Origin: Acipenser ruthenus
Taxonomy: Eukaryota; Chordata; Actinopteri; Acipenseriformes; Acipenseridae
Direction: 5' to 3'
DNA: 64,000 bases
NCBI RefSeq assembly: GCF_902713425.1
Contig: NC_081211.1
Coordinates: forward strand, 17,547,936-17,611,935
Part shown: positions 43,701-58,251 of the stretch, one piece after another
Position numbering within the stretch: position 1 is the first letter of the stretch
Layout of the letters: each line of letters begins with the position of its first letter
Translations under genes and position numbers: made by a program
The notes under the pieces: model-generated
Told to the model about the DNA's origin: nothing
The model's input: the letters and a program-made list of their open reading frames with translations, nothing else
The model's database searches: none

Positions 43701-46700
43701 GTCCATAAAAACGTTCGTCTAAATATCGAAATAAATGAATCTAAATAAAAATGACACAAAAAGCTGATAAAAACATATTTGAATCTTTTTATATACTGTA
43801 GAACCTGTTGTGGTTTAAACGTTTAGACTCCTTTGTCATTGACATTCTGAGGGAAATTAGAAGTGTAGTTGCTGCTAATCGATTCCAATTGGGCCGTGAC
43901 TTATAATGTATTTCAGGACAACAGTCTATACAGTAAGAGCTTTATTTCTGTGAAAATATGTTCTGGCTTGGTGTGGACAAGCTACATTGAAAAAATATAC
44001 TTCCACATGAGCTTTACTGTCCCTGTTAAACTACCGATATATCAGAATAACAAGTGCTTTCCTTGGCAAGCTATTTAATGAAATCTCTAATCACCTTAAT
44101 GAAGGGGAGAGATGAAAGAAACTTCATCCTACGACACATTTCCTTGTTGTTAAATCAAATATTGCATGTGGGTTTAAGAGCAGGTGGTACACAGCGTGAC
44201 AGAGTAATGAAGACAGGATGGCAGGATACAGTATGCAGGAAAAAGAGGAGGGGGTTGTAAAAAAAAATCAAAAGTTGGGAATGTATTTTTTCATGCGATG
44301 AGGAATAAATGCACGTGAAAGGCGATGGGCTGACAGGATTAGTGAGTGAAGATGAATGTTTGTTCCTCTCGCAGGAGCTGTAAAACAGACACGCTAACAT
44401 GGAAATGAAGGGCTTGGTTCGGCTGGGTCCTGCACTGTAAGGGCAGGCAGACACGGCACATGAAGTGAACGCATCCTCCACACCCCAAAGCAGTGTGCTC
44501 AGATTACCAGCAGCATCCATTAAGTTTACTGAGATGTTTAAGATGAGCTATTCATCAATTCATATTTTTTGACAAGTTAAATGATTACTTTATCATTTGT
44601 TATTACTTTGTACTAAGTTTTAGGCTATTCAGAAGCTTTTTTTGTTGCTAATAGTCAGATAATACCCACTGCTTTCTTTTTCTAGTTAATAATTTGCATG
44701 CCCCCTCTGTATTAAACCCTGTGTTAAATAAGATTGCAAACGTTCAGCTGTTTGACATCAACTTCTCAAAACAAATGTACTAGTGCACAACAAAAAATAT
44801 AAAATACACACAAACTCGACACAGCCGTCTGTAAATCCACCTCCGGTTTCTGCTGCCCATGATAACTCACTCATGATAGCGTGCTTGTTATGTCAGCAGA
44901 AAGCCTCACTGGAATTTTAGCCTTTTTGTTATTACACTTTCTTGTTCTGGAATGGCAAGAGGTTCATGTGGATATAAGATAAAACTAAGTTTGTTCAAAG
45001 TGTTAAGGAGCGAACTCGTTTAAATTTAGCCACATTTAAATTGAACTACTTTGACCACAGTTTTGCTTAGCAGTGCTTTGCTTTTGTGTTTATTTAAATT
45101 TTCACCATAGCCACTTATAGCTTGCCTTAAGTCTGACCAATACCTAACTATTTCTGATACAGAACTACGTAAATAGGGGGTGATATTTTAATTAAAGTAT
45201 GCAGACGTTAAATATTCATGTATTCTTTAGGAATGTATTTCCAATATAATAATGGGTTGGATACAGTATATTGAAAATGAAATGGATTGCTCCAAAACCA
45301 ATGAATTCTTTCGACAGCAGGAACCGAGGACGCCCAGTCATCATGTACCTATGTGTGAACACCTAGATTATAAGGATATATACTTTAGCAGTTCTAGTTC
45401 TGTGGTAACATCGACTATATAATAACGTAAATTAAATAAACATGTTTCACTGACGATTGCTACTTGAGAATAAGCTTTGAAACAAACCTTTTCTTCACAA
45501 AATGAAATTGAGTAGAGTGATGTGAGCCAATGAGGGGTGTAATGAAAGTCCAACAGAGGGTTGATGAGAAGAACTTCAGCATGTGTTATTGATACCAGCT
45601 GCCTAAGGGCAAAACATCCTGGAAATGATCTTGGAAAGACATTGTGTACAAACACCAAACAATGCTTTTAAACACTGCACCCATTCTGTGGAGGCAATTC
45701 AACTTGATTTGCAACAGCTGCCCTATCTCTGAGTCTGTATTCTTCCTGTTCAGTTTTTAACAAATGTGTATTCACCAGTGCATGTGCACAAGGTCTCATT
45801 GACCTAATAAACAAAACTGTTACACATGTCGACACTGCGATCCAACCACAAGCAGACAGATATGCTTGGACACAAAACCCAGTTTAATCCCCACACCTCT
45901 CCCTCCAAAATCAGGGGACTTGATGTTGTAATCACAACTACTTCCACCTGTCAGCTTGGATAGTTGTTCTCATTATTTATGGGATCTTTGATTCCCATAA
46001 AACTGAATAAGTACAAAACACACAGGGCCTGGTTTACAGTTCTTTCCACCAAATGCAGTTTGCACCATTTTACAAACCAAGTAAACAACTCAGAAGTTGA
46101 ATTCAGGGACTCAAAAGTGTAGTAGTAGGTTGTTATTAGTTATTTTACATTACATGCTTGATTTTAATTTTAAAAACATCTTACACCTTGGCGTAAAGAC
46201 GTTGGTAAATCTGTTCCACAGTGTTAAAGTTTGCGCTCTTGTCTTAAAGCTGAATTTAGTTTTTTAGACTGTACAATATTTACTCCCGGATCTCCTACAG
46301 TATATAGTGGAGGGCTTTAATTTGTTATGGACTTTCAATATCACAGATTCTGGAGAGCATCAGAATGTAGGTATTTTAGATATTTTACACCTTGTGATAA
46401 CCACATTTCTTGAAGATTGTGTCACATGGAAACCTATAATGTTATTAAAGGATATTTCTTGTAAGTGCTCCACTGAACTGGATCCAACTGCATTTGTATA
46501 TATTTTATAAAGAACATCCAGAAAAGCTTTCAAGGTCACTGATTTTTTTACTTATATTTACTGTATGTCCTTCCTGGGGTGCACATAACTGACACAGTGC
46601 ATTGTCTGATTTCTTATGGGCTGTGCCAAGGCAGATTTAATCCACCACAGCTGCAAAGCCTGCAAACAGGAACCAGCTAATCAATACAATCTGGCTTTTG

Positions 46701-49456
46701 CTGAAGTCTTGAAACTATAACATGGTGACAAAGGGGGTCTGTTGGCATAGTGGGGTGGGGGTATGGAATTCTAAATCATTTTCAAGTCAATAGCTACTCA
46801 GATGAGAAAAAAGAATTGCTTTCTCAGTTCAGACTGAGGCCTACAGTGGTTGCAATATGGGGTTTTAAGCAATTATTTTACTGCATGGGTAACAGCTGAA
46901 GGTTGTAAAGATACACTGTCTTGTCTACTGGCCAGTATAAACTAGAACATCCTGCAATTAAAGCATGAGTCACTTTTGGGATGGGGGTGTTCCTAAAACT
47001 CAGACTTCCTTCACGAAAAGAAGGTGTAGTCAATGTCTGGCCGATGGGATGGCTAAATGAAAATGGATACTGATACTGTGAAACTTTAATCTTTTAGAAT
47101 GGTGTATTGGATTATTTTATAATTGCAAATAGTAAGTGCTTATTCAAATTTAAAATAGTAAGTGCTTATTCAAATTTATTTTTCACAGCAGCACTAAAGT
47201 CAATGAAGCCATGTTCCAAATCACAGTTCCTCTATCAATCTTAAATAAGCTCTTTATTGCAAAGGCTGGAAGTATAAAAATAATATTTATGAATTTAATG
47301 AAGCACTGTAATCACACATACCAATATTGTTCAATGAATGTAAATATATCTAAATACTTCATTAACAAACAGTGCTATGGCAATAAAGAATAGCTTTTTA
47401 GGTAATCATTTTCTTAAAAGGATGTAATTTGCTCCTGATTTGCTAGCAGCTTCTGACTCCCACTTTTTCTTTACGAATTCCGTCAGCGACCAGCTCAAAC
47501 TCCCTTCAAAATCACAACATGAAGGGGACAGTGCAATCCAGCTCAAAACGTAAAGCACTTTGCCCTTACTTTTAAGCTTTACCACGTTTCCTCAAAATCA
47601 GGCCTCAAGTGTACTGACGGCATTTTAAAAGAATCAAGTCCTCTTCTTCACTGTACAGTAGACTGTTTTATCCAGGCATGTGATAAAGCTTGACCCTTGA
47701 CAGTATCAAAATCAACCCAGGTGGCATACAGTGTCATTCTACGGTTGTATTGAAGGCTATTTGTTTTCAAGTTAGGTAATGCTTACTTCAACCATCCTCC
47801 AGCAGTTAGATATGAAAAGTTTCATCCATAACTAATACATGCTCAATAGGTAAGTAAATGGAGAGAGATTTCCTTTAAATAGATAGGTAGAGGCTACTGA
47901 GATAGTGAAAGTCAAATGCAGGGATAAGGGGGAGAAGTGTGTGCAATAACCAATTATTGGATATCGTTGAAAAAATGTCTCTAGGTACCCTTAAGGATTT
48001 CTTGTTATGCATGTCACTCATCTTGTTGCCTTCAGATACTAATTATTTTGTTCTTTTAAGGTATCAAATCCACACCGGGCTGCAGCACTCCATCATCCGG
48101 CCTCGACAGCCTAACTGCTTGCCCTTCAACCAGGTCACTCTACCCCAGAAGCTGCAAGAGGCTGGCTATTCCACCCACATGGTGGGCAAGTGGCACCTGG
48201 GCTTCTACAAGAAGGAGTGTTTGCCCACACGGCGAGGGTTCGACTCCTTCTTCGGCTCGCTGACGGGTAGTGTGGACTACTACACCTATGACTCTTGTGA
48301 TGGGCCTGGTCAGTGTGGCTATGACCTGCATGAGGGTGAGGGTGTGGCGTGGGGGCAAAGTGGCAAGTACTCCACTCAGTTCTACACCCAGCGAGTCAAC
48401 AAGATCCTGGCCACCCACGACCCTCGCCAGCCCATCTTCGTCTACCTGTCCTTCCAGGCTGTGCACACCCCGCTGCAGTCACCCAAGGAATACATCTACA
48501 AGTACAGGGGAATGGGCAATGTGGCCAGACGCAAGTACGCCGCCATGGTCTCTTGCATGGATGAAGCAGTGAAGAATGTAACTTATGCCCTACGCAAGTA
48601 TGGCTACTACAAAAACAGTGTTATTGTCTTCTCTACCGATAACGGTGGACAGCCTTTTTCAGGAGGCAGCAATTGGCCTCTTAGGGGGCGCAAAGGTACC
48701 TACTGGGAAGGTGGGATAAGAGGCCTTGGGTTTGTGCATAGCCCACTCATCAAACGCAAGAGGCGGGTTAGCAAGGCCTTGATCCATATCACGGATTGGT
48801 ACCCAACCCTGGTGGGGCTTGCAGGGGGTAATATGTCAGAATCTGAGGGCTTGGATGGGTACAATTTGTGGCCGACCATCAGCGAGGGTAAAGAGTCACC
48901 ACGCAAGGAGATCCTCCATAACATTGATCCCCTCTACAACCATGCAAAATACGGCTCCTGGGAGGAAGGCCATCGGATCTGGAACACTGCTGTCCAAGCT
49001 TCAATCAGGGTTGGGGATTGGAAGCTGCTGACTGGGGACCCTGGATACAGCGACTGGATCCCACCCCAGACCCAAGCCAACTTCCCAGGGAGCTGGTGGA
49101 ACCTGGAGAGGCGCATGGACATCCAGAAGTCGGTCTGGCTTTTCAACATCACTGGAGACCCCTACGAACGCTATGACCTCTCGGAACAGAAAAGGGAAGT
49201 GGTGAAGGAGCTGCTGGCTCGGCTAGCCCACTACAACCACACCGCCATCCCAGTCCGCTACCCTGCCGAGGACCCTCGTGCCTCCCCGGAACTGAACGGG
49301 GGGGCCTGGGGGCCATGGGCTGGGGAGGAGGAAGAGGACAACTGGGACGAGGCTTTACCGAAAAAGAGCAAAACCAAAAAGAAGAAATGCAAGTTGTGCA
49401 AACTGAGGTCCTTCTTCAGAAAACTGAACACTAGAATAATGTCAAACAGAATATAG
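40775..49456 (+). CDS. arsi: ARSI, arylsulfatase I
   Basis: Extracellular or secretory-pathway sulfatase hydrolysing sulfate esters; natural substrate uncertain. Two coding exons, 40775-41097 and 48061-49456, giving 572 residues (human 569). The start [20 protein letters not shown] aligns with the human N terminus and gives a hydrophobic signal segment at about residues 5-20. Metal-binding DDQG is at 59-62, the formylglycine motif CTPSR at 97-101 with Cys97, and GKWHLG at 150-155; all are intact. Later landmarks are TDNGGQ, the [18 protein letters not shown] block, and the Lys-rich C terminus [20 protein letters not shown] shared with human ARSI. The intron splits the Arg codon just before YQIHTGLQ, as in its paralogue ARSJ as far as I recall. 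Exon 2 is GC-rich against an AT-rich background. Confidence 0.97.
43128..43250. repeat. Two-copy 61-bp tandem duplication
   Basis: The block from CTGCTTTA through GACTAAA repeats with minor changes; the shared core ACTGTTAAACCAGGCTAGAA is identical in both copies. Confidence 0.85.
47128..47178. repeat. Two-copy 26-bp tandem duplication
   Basis: AATAGTAAGTGCTTATTCAA and the following bases occur twice in a row with no mismatch seen. Confidence 0.9.
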
Positions 49457-50150
49457 AGACTATGCAGATGTGGGTATTTTATCACAATAGCCCATTAATT
49501 TATTTTGATTCCATTAGCACTGCAGTATAACACCACTCACTTAATAGAACCCTAGTACAATACAAGACATTCTTCTGTAGCATATTTTATAAGGCACTTT
49601 CGAAATTGAACAAAGCAAAAAACCTTGACAAAATAGTAAAATCTTAAACTTAAAAGATGTGAACAGTGCTTGCATAACAACAGTAACCAGTCAGTGAATT
49701 TACCATTTTATTCTGAGTACAGTTCTATTCGGGCTAATAGTACCTAAGAGTACTAACTCTTCAGTAGGGTACTTTTGATCACTTTAGAAATCACAGACGA
49801 TGTGTTTTGGTGTCGTGTAGTAAGCCTATATCACCTGTTTTTTAAACACTTTATTGTTACATTTACTGTTGTGCAAAGCTTAAAGCTGCAATACCTCTTC
49901 AACCACCTAAATGTCAGTATTTATACTTTTTTTTTTTTTAGGGTAATTCAAAACCTTGACACATTCCTTTAAGATTATTAAGTAGCATGAAGAATGTAAG
50001 TAGTTCAATCAATTTATCAAGATTAGAATTCCTTTCTGGAAATTTCATTTTTTACTGTTTTTTCAGCAGTAGTACCAAATACATTAAAAATGTTTGCACA
50101 AAAATGATATAGGTTCTTGGTAAATTAAATAAAATCAGCCTGGAAACTTG
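49457..50150 (+). other. arsi: ARSI 3' UTR
   Basis: AT-rich sequence after the stop codon. AATAAA at 50128-50133 is the first good polyadenylation signal, giving about 700 nt. No coding content seen. Confidence 0.5.
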
Positions 50151-53100
50151 CAGGCTTTCAGAAATTCAATCACAAGTTTGATCAGACACTACTTTTTGTA
50201 CAGCATTTGGACATACAGTATAAAACAAATGCACAGAATAAGAAATATAACTTTTTTTTTTTAATCGTGGTGCATGTGTGGTTTAGTGGTGTCTAAAGGG
50301 CCAATGGCACTTGCTACAGTACTGTTGCAGCTTCCCTCCACATCTCTGTGAATGCACCTCAGTCACGACCGGACCCCACTCTGGCAGTCAGTCTTGTGCA
50401 TTGCAAACACTGATCCCCCTCTGCCAGAGTCTTGGCATTGCAAACAGGAAATATTAAAGGAGCCGCCCTGCCTTTTAGAATCAGATAAGTCCCTGGCCAT
50501 TCCAAACACACCCTAGTAAAGTGCTGCAGAATATCAAGTGCTGTAGAAGAAACAGTGTTCCTGCAATAGCTTTTCAATTACTAATTATTTAACATTATTT
50601 TCAGATCATTAAAGTTCCAGATTACTTAGCCACAGATTAGTAAACTTCACTCTTGTTGGGTACCATTTCCGATCAACCTGTTCTGTTATTTGTGGTTTAT
50701 TTTTGGGTGGTCGTTTTGCAAGCTTGTTAACTGATCCAAAGCTATATCTGCAATGCTACCCAGAAGAATGTACATTTTTATATAACATTTGCAGCGACCT
50801 GCCAGTTAAGTTATTTATAATATATAATGAACAGTGTCCTAATAATTACTAGAACATTGTCCTAGTAATCTAGTATTGTATCATCTGGCACAACACCTGT
50901 AAGTCACACATCTTGAGATCCGCTCATCCAATTTCAGGCCATGCATGGAAATTTACTTCAGACATTGTGAATGTAGGCATTTTTACCTTTACCGTGGTAT
51001 ACTGGGGTGAAATCTCTTAAGGGTAGTTCAGACAGGTCAAATTGAGCCAAGCCAGGCTAGTTTGTGTGCTCTGACATGTCCTACAATGTATGTACTTAAG
51101 TTCTTCTTTGAAATCATGCCATGGATATTTCCGTGGAGGTCTCCCATCAAAGTACAGACCTGAACCTTGTCTGGCTGAGAGCTGATGAGGTCAGACTCTT
51201 CTAAGGTGGTCTGACTGTTGGCATGGACTGTGTACAGGGTTAGCCTGTCTGCAGCTCACTTTGATATGTAGCGTCTTTGCAGATTCCAAGGTATGTAGAA
51301 GTGCTGCCACCATTCTCTCTTATCCTTGTATCCATTTGTTTTTTCCAACCAAATAGGGCTTTCCTATCCTGTTTGACAGACTTCCCATGAATATTTAATT
51401 TAAACTACTGGACAGACTTGCCATTTGGTTAACGAAACGTGAAACCCAAAGAAAATTGCAGTCAACCGGTTTCCACCCGTTCAAGAATTCACAGTGTAGT
51501 TCCTGGATATACTCCAGTGACTGTTTTGCACACAGAGGAATATAAACAGGGATTTAGAGAGTTTCTGTTTTTTCTGACTTTTGGAAAGAAACTTCAAAGT
51601 GGTACCCGGAGGTGCTGTGGCTAAAGAGATGCAGAGATACAGCAAATCAGATCCAGAAAAGGGTCTGTTTAGATACAGATTTGCAGCTTCCACTGGGAGA
51701 CTTTTTAGAAGCAAAATACATTTAAATGAACAGATCTGCACTTTGTCTGCAGTCAAAATCATTTTAAAGTATGAGGTTTATAACAGTAATAGATCTTGAT
51801 GCCAGTGCCATAACATTTATATTTGGGTGACTTATTTAACTGTATTTTGTATGTAGCAATGTTAATAAGTTCCCAATTGTTATCATTTCAATATACTCAT
51901 TTCCCCCGGGGGGAAGAGTCAAGCTGGATTAATACAGAGTGGCAGTATTTAGACCAGCCACTGTTTAGAAATAGACCCCAGCTTGTTCTATTACGGTATG
52001 TTCTGTATAAGCAACTTTGTTAGACAGAAAAAGGTCATTCAGGTATGTAAGCCTTAGTCCCATATTTCAGGAACCAATTTGAATGAGGTCTCATTTGCTT
52101 CTGTTAGCAACAGAAAGAGATCAAACCGATTTTGAATTGGTGTAGCCCCAGTAAAGATTTTTGGCATGGCCCAATAAGCATGTGTGAAAGTGATGTACTT
52201 CTAAAAATCTGTCGACCATTACCAGAAATAAGCAAACACAATATATCAGACATATTTGGTTTCACATCAATGTGTTGATTACCATTATATACAACATCAG
52301 AAAAACAGTATGCAGTAAACAGCCCAATAATGCTCCTGCGACCCACAGACTCAGAAGAGATTCCTATTAATCCTGCATTCCTGTGCGAGAGCGTATATTT
52401 GTATTGCCTCTAATTTGATCCCATCTGAAAAATGACAAAGCTAATTGGACTCAATTAAACTCACTGTCTACAAACCCATAAGAGCTTGAAAGTGCTCTTG
52501 TGAACACTTGAGGAGTTGGCTACTATCTTGTGCTTTCTGAGTTCATTTAAATATTTGACTTGCTCTTCAAGACATTTCTAGGTTGTGTTATTGAGACCCC
52601 TAAGGTGTTCTCAGGATTTGCAGTTGCTCCTTGTTTTTTTAACGTATTCCCACTTTTCTTTGGGAGTTTAATAATTACCACAGCAAGGGATTTAGAAATT
52701 GAAAGCTGGTCTTGTATTGACTGTAGGAAGGGCTGTGCGTGTTCTGTTAACATTTGCAACAGCTCCTTGCGATTCTAGGAGGTCATTTTAATCTGTTTTC
52801 TTCTAGTTTTTTAAAACATTACAAAACAGTATGGTTACCAGGTAAGATTAGAGGCACAGAGTGAGTACCTTTAGTATAATATACTGTGCATATATTTTAT
52901 AGCCTAGATGTGGAGTTTTTCCACAAATCTAATGTGAATGACTAAATTGAAATATTTCATGTGTTCCAATAGTGGCCAACTTTAGCCACTTAAACAAGGC
53001 ATTGACCAGGTCTGCAGAATACTTATGTAGGAAATACAACACTTATAAAGTGAACATTCCACATGCGATCAGTTATATTGGGAGTATGAGTATACACCAT

Positions 53101-56100
53101 TGGCTACGTGATATATGCCAGCAGTATTCATAATAGTAAAAGTGCTTTTTTTCAGTCTGCAGCATAAATTCTCCCAAAAGTAGGTTTGAAAGACTGAACT
53201 TCATGTTTTCATGGTATGTCCACCCATGCACGATAATTACCGTTGCTTAGTATGCATACTGCCAAAGCTACATGTAAACTTGAAATTCTAGAGGAATACC
53301 ATTTAAACACAGTATTCAGAATACATATTTATATATGCATCTTACTGCAGTATGTGTAATACTTAATGTGTGAGAGGAAGGGATTTTTTAAGAAGGGAAT
53401 GTCCTGTGCAAAGGAACGTCCTGTTTGTGAGTCTGCAGTGTCTCTTGGTTTATTGGTGCTCTACTTAAGTCAAACCCTTATTATTTGAAATCCATTAAAT
53501 GTATTTAAGCTTCAGAAAGATAAAATGAGCATGTAGCTTTATTCGACAGTGAATAGTAGCTGAATGCTGGGATTGTACTGTGTGTTTTTATAGGAGCATA
53601 TGTTTTATTCATGTAATCCTTATTTATCTTAACTATAACCACGTATGTACTGTACATTGTGTATGTGAAATGTTTAGAAAGAAACTACTGACTGTGAACA
53701 TTTACAGATGTTTTTTTTATTATTATTTTTTATAAAATGAAATAAAAAAAATGTTGAATTGTGTAATAAACCTCAGTCACATCAAACTCTTAAGAAGAGG
53801 GCTTTACCATCTAAGGCCCACCTTGTGCAGTTAAATGCCACAAATAAATACCTACATGCTGTTTTCATTGCCTCAGGAAGTTATTATTTTTATTGGTGTC
53901 ATTAAATCCAATTCACTAACATTAACAACTGTTGGTGTTATGTAAATGTTTCAGTCATACTGGAACTAAGGCAAGTAATTACAATTTAAAACTAGTACTG
54001 CTGACAAACTCCATTTTTCTATGGATGTTTCCTTATTTTATTAATTAATTACATTATTTAATGATGCACGTCACACTAGTTACTCTGCAAAGCCAGCAAG
54101 GACAAAATCCTTTTCAGTTTTCACGAAGCACTAAAGACACACACACACAAAAAAAAAAAAACACAGATGTGTCCTGATGGTGATTCATGCTTTTACGCTG
54201 CCATGGAAACAGTGGAATTTGACTTTAGCCAGCAGCTTGATGATCTCCACGGAGTACAAACATTTGCACTGTCATATAGTGAACACACAAAAAAGCACAC
54301 TATTTTTGCCTTAATAGAATGTGGAAACCTGCCCGGAATATTTAATTAAAAGGGATACTTTCTTACAATTTGGGCATTCATTTAATTAAATCTTTCATGA
54401 CAACTTGGGTGAGATAAAATATGGAAGAAGCTTTCTACATATGTGCAATTACACATGATAATGACAGCTATACGTATTCACACAGGGTTGACATAAATGT
54501 GTGTGTAACTGGAGGGCACTGCAACTGAGTGGGGTGAAATTGATAAGAGCTGCTATTGAGGAATGGAATGCGTGGGCATGTGTTCATTACATTTATTGGC
54601 TCTGCATAATTCCAGCTTTAACATTGTGCTATGTTCTAGCGTGTTCTTATAGACGCTTGTTAGCTCCTTGGCATGAAGGCTGTACATTGTGTAAGAGACT
54701 GAAACACCTTTTCATTTCACACCCTAAAGATAGCAGTGGCCTCATTTCTCTGTTGAGAATAAAGTTAGTTCACACATTTGCAAACAACTGTCAGAACTGT
54801 CCTCTTGCCCAATGTGACTCAAACTGAGTAGGGGGGTGCAGCTTTTAGATACAACAGAACCTAGCTGCTTAGTCCAGTCACGTTTTGTCTGGTAACACCA
54901 AAATGTTTGCTACACATAGATGCTGTTCTGGCTGCCCAGTGTGGCAGTGTGATGGGTGGTGTTTCTCTGTTATATCCAATCCCTAAGTTAATATGTACAG
55001 CTGTCTCTGTCTCTTATAGTGTCTTCCTGGGAGAACTCTGGGTGGGCAAGAGGACAGCCAAGTGACGCTGTCCACAAGGGACACGGTCAGCTGTACATAT
55101 TAACATCATGTTTTAATTGAACAAACAAACACAATACATAGTTAACTGGATATAGGGGTTACACAGACCAAGGGAAACTTGAATGCTGTTCCTAGTGCAT
55201 GGAAATAGTCCTATCCCTTTGCTTTTTTCAGTGGGGTTTTATGCCACTAGGTGGCACAGTTGCACTGGAGGTAGCTGAGTGTCCTCTGTAAGGTATGGTT
55301 CTTTGGAGATTAAAATCTTTTGTTTTCCCACACGGCATAACGATGTATCTTATATGAAGGTGCAGTGCTCAATAAGCATGTTAGATTTTACACCACAATA
55401 TCATTACTGTCTGTTTTCTGTATTCTTCTATGACTTGTGCAACCCCTGAAACCACATTCTGTAACACGTGCGGTTACATACAGCCCTCATGCAGAAATAA
55501 AGTGCATATATACAGTATATAAAAAAATCACAGATAATCAAATGGGGTTTAGCAACTGTGTATTTAGCCAGTTCAGTGTTTTTGTGTGACTTTTGTTTAG
55601 CGACACATCTACAGCAGAGCAAATAACCAAGAAGAACTGGTTTAAAGTCACTGTGGAAATGTGTGTGGTTTGCCTTAATGCTAACACAAAAAACAGCATT
55701 TAAATAAAACACTGATGGCTTCCTGTAAATATACAGTAGACTTTACATATTGAAATGCTTTTTTAATGATGTTTAAAGTACATGCTGTATCAGGAAGGAC
55801 ATTCTGGCCGTGTCAGTCTGTCGCTCTGTCAGGCTGTCGCTAGCAATACTTTAAGACCTTGATTTTATACATTTTACCTTGCAGAACAACAATAATAAAA
55901 AAAAGAATAACCATTATATAACAGTGATGCATACAGTTTTTTTTTTCTCTCAAGGTAGTTGGTTAAATAATTTTGTCAGGTGAAAACTCTTAGGAGGAGG
56001 AAAAAAAGTGAAATGTTTCCATTACAATATAAAAGCACTACATTATTGTCTGCATTATTTAAGGCTAACACATAGTTAACTCTTCTTAAAATGTGGGTTA

Positions 56101-56123
56101 CATAATATTCACCTGCAAAATTT
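50151..56123. other. Intergenic region between ARSI and CAMK2A
   Basis: About 6 kb of AT-rich sequence with short poly-A/T and AC runs. No exon, RNA gene or clear transposon was recognised. Confidence 0.6.
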
Positions 56124-56241
56124 GGTAACACTTTAGTTTAGGTATCCATTATAATACTGGTCTTATTATTTCTAATCATATTGTTAATAGCACAATTAAT
56201 AACATGTTTATAGATTGTTTATAATCACTTATAGTGTTACC
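56124..56241. mobile_element. Small inverted-repeat element (MITE-like)
   Basis: GGTAACACTT at 56124-56133 is matched in reverse complement by AGTGTTACC ending at 56241. The 118-bp interior is AT-rich and non-coding. No clear target duplication was found, so family is not assigned. Confidence 0.6.
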
Positions 56242-56269
56242 CAATATGTCAAGTTTTTAAAGGATTCCT

Positions 56270-56454
56270 GTCACCATGGAAACCACTTGCTATTAATTAA
56301 CTGGCCAGAAAAGAGCAGTTGCCAAAGTAATAGAACAAAATCGGTTTCCTATTGGCTGTTGAAGTATGTAGTTGCCCTTGGAAACAAAGCAGAAACCTGT
56401 ACACTGTGGGTGTATGCGTGTGTGTGAGGAGTGGGATGCAGTTGCTATGGAGAC
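56270..56454 (+). promoter_or_regulatory. CAMK2A upstream region with three RFX X-box-like motifs
   Basis: GTCACCATGGAAAC (56270-56283), GTTGCCCTTGGAAAC (56371-56385) and GTTGCTATGGAGAC (56441-56454) each resemble the X-box consensus GTTGCCATGGCAAC. An ATTGG box lies at 56351-56355. They sit 190-370 bp before the start codon and may be partly in the 5' UTR. Confidence 0.45.
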
Positions 56455-56639
56455 CAGGCTATGTATCCAAGTGCACACTCACCAGGATTGGAGGAGGGAC
56501 AAAGGCAGTCCGACGCTACAAGAGCAGGTCTGTCAATCAAAGCATCTCCCTCCAGTCGAGAGATCAGGAATGATAGAGGCATACTGTTCGAGCAAAGCAA
56601 GCTGAATTCAACAGAAAGACCAAGATAAACATCTGAAGC

Positions 56640-58188
56640 ATGGCAACCATCACCTGCACCAGGTTCACTGAGGAATTTCAGCTTTTTGAAGAACTGGGCA
56701 AGTAAGTTTCATGTAGACACTAGTATTCATAAAAGATGATCCAGATTTTACATTCAGTACAGAAATTAAGTGCAAGCACCAGGTAGAAAGCTTTTCGTTT
56801 CTTTGACATAATTTCATTTTTAGTACATACAGTTATAGTCTTTTTGCAAAGTAAAAGGATAAGAATGAAAAAGGTCTAAATAACAAAAAGGTCTACATTT
56901 CTACATCTGTTATTGACACATATGGGTTAAGTAGTAGCTGATTACTTTAAAACATTTTGGAAATGAAAAGAACCCACATCATTGTGTTTAATTACTGAGA
57001 TAAAATATGATTTAAGGACAAATTTTCAACCCGACAATACATTCATGAAGAAAATGTGATGATAGCTTTGTCAACGGAATAATGGAAATAGAATGATTTC
57101 ATCTGTGCAATTATTGAATTACAAGGCAATATTGCAAGCTGCTTTGGTAAAATGCATTATCTGTGTTTCACAGCAGAAACTGAGTACTTCAAATGCTTAT
57201 GATATTGTGAGGTATATAGAGAAGTGGACACACATGCCAGGACAGTAAGAACATGACTACATAAGCTTTGCAAGCATTTCAGAATATTTTGTTTTAAAAA
57301 GCTTCAAAATGTTGCTTGTCATTTAACTGTTCCTACATTAACTGGTTGAATGACACAAGCAGAATTCAATGGAGAGGAATGAAGCCAAGTGATTTTATTT
57401 AAATATTTCATATCTTCAGGAATGTGAGGGTGCTGGTTGAATTGCACCTGGACTCTCCTATTGTTTATGGCTGCTTATTGTCTCCAAAATATAACCTAGA
57501 ACCCACAATTTCTTACAACCAGATAGATATAGAAATGGGAAAAACAAAGTAAAAGGTTGAATCTACAGTGTCTGTTTGCATGTCTTGCACCAAATTGTGG
57601 GATTTCCATCCCTCTGAATCGATGTCAAGAGGTTTAAATAAGGCTCTGCTGAAAAGTTTGAATTGGATTTCATTTCTAATATATATTAGTATACACACAA
57701 ACTGCTCGGACAAGTTCCCAGATTTCTTTCTTCATTTGTAGGTATTTGTATCTCTGGCCCAGCGCACAGCGCATTTTAATCTGGATTATAATGATAGGAT
57801 GGCTATTCAGAATTCTAATGGGATTTAGCATTGTCCAACACCCACTCTAAGATTCTTAACTAGTCAGCCCCCATGCGTTGTTTTGACAAACCCAAGGTAA
57901 GTATTGAGGGGCTTTTATGTAATTCAATTTCGAGTGGCAATTATATGTAGATCTGGCCTAACTGACCTATGTGATTTATAATGCATAGTATATCAATGCA
58001 CCAAAAGCAAAATGTTTTCTGTTTGAAGTTTTCTTTGATGCTTACACAAAAAAATAAGATGCAGTTATATGTAAATCTGTTGCATCCCTTATTAAAGCTA
58101 AAGCTGTCTTGACTGAGTAATAACCAAGGCTTTCACATCTATTTTATTATCACTGGACTCCTTTTCTTGTGCAGAAAATCAATAATTA

Positions 58189-58251
<63 letters not shown>

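Larger units (their letters stand above)
41098..48060 (+). other. ARSI intron
   Basis: A 6963-bp intron, GTAAGA donor and TTCTTTTAAG acceptor. It holds an A-run near 41249-41271, an approximate 61-bp tandem duplication (43128-43250) and a 26-bp one (47128-47178). No further genes seen. Confidence 0.85.

Noticed and set aside
47939-48060. Extension of the ARSI second-exon frame upstream to an ATG at 47939
   Set aside because: This is intron sequence before a clear polypyrimidine-AG acceptor at 48060, and homology starts exactly at YQIHTGLQ.
54167-54349. 60-codon plus frame with apparent protein-like composition
   Set aside because: No homology recognised and no flanking splice signals that build a gene.
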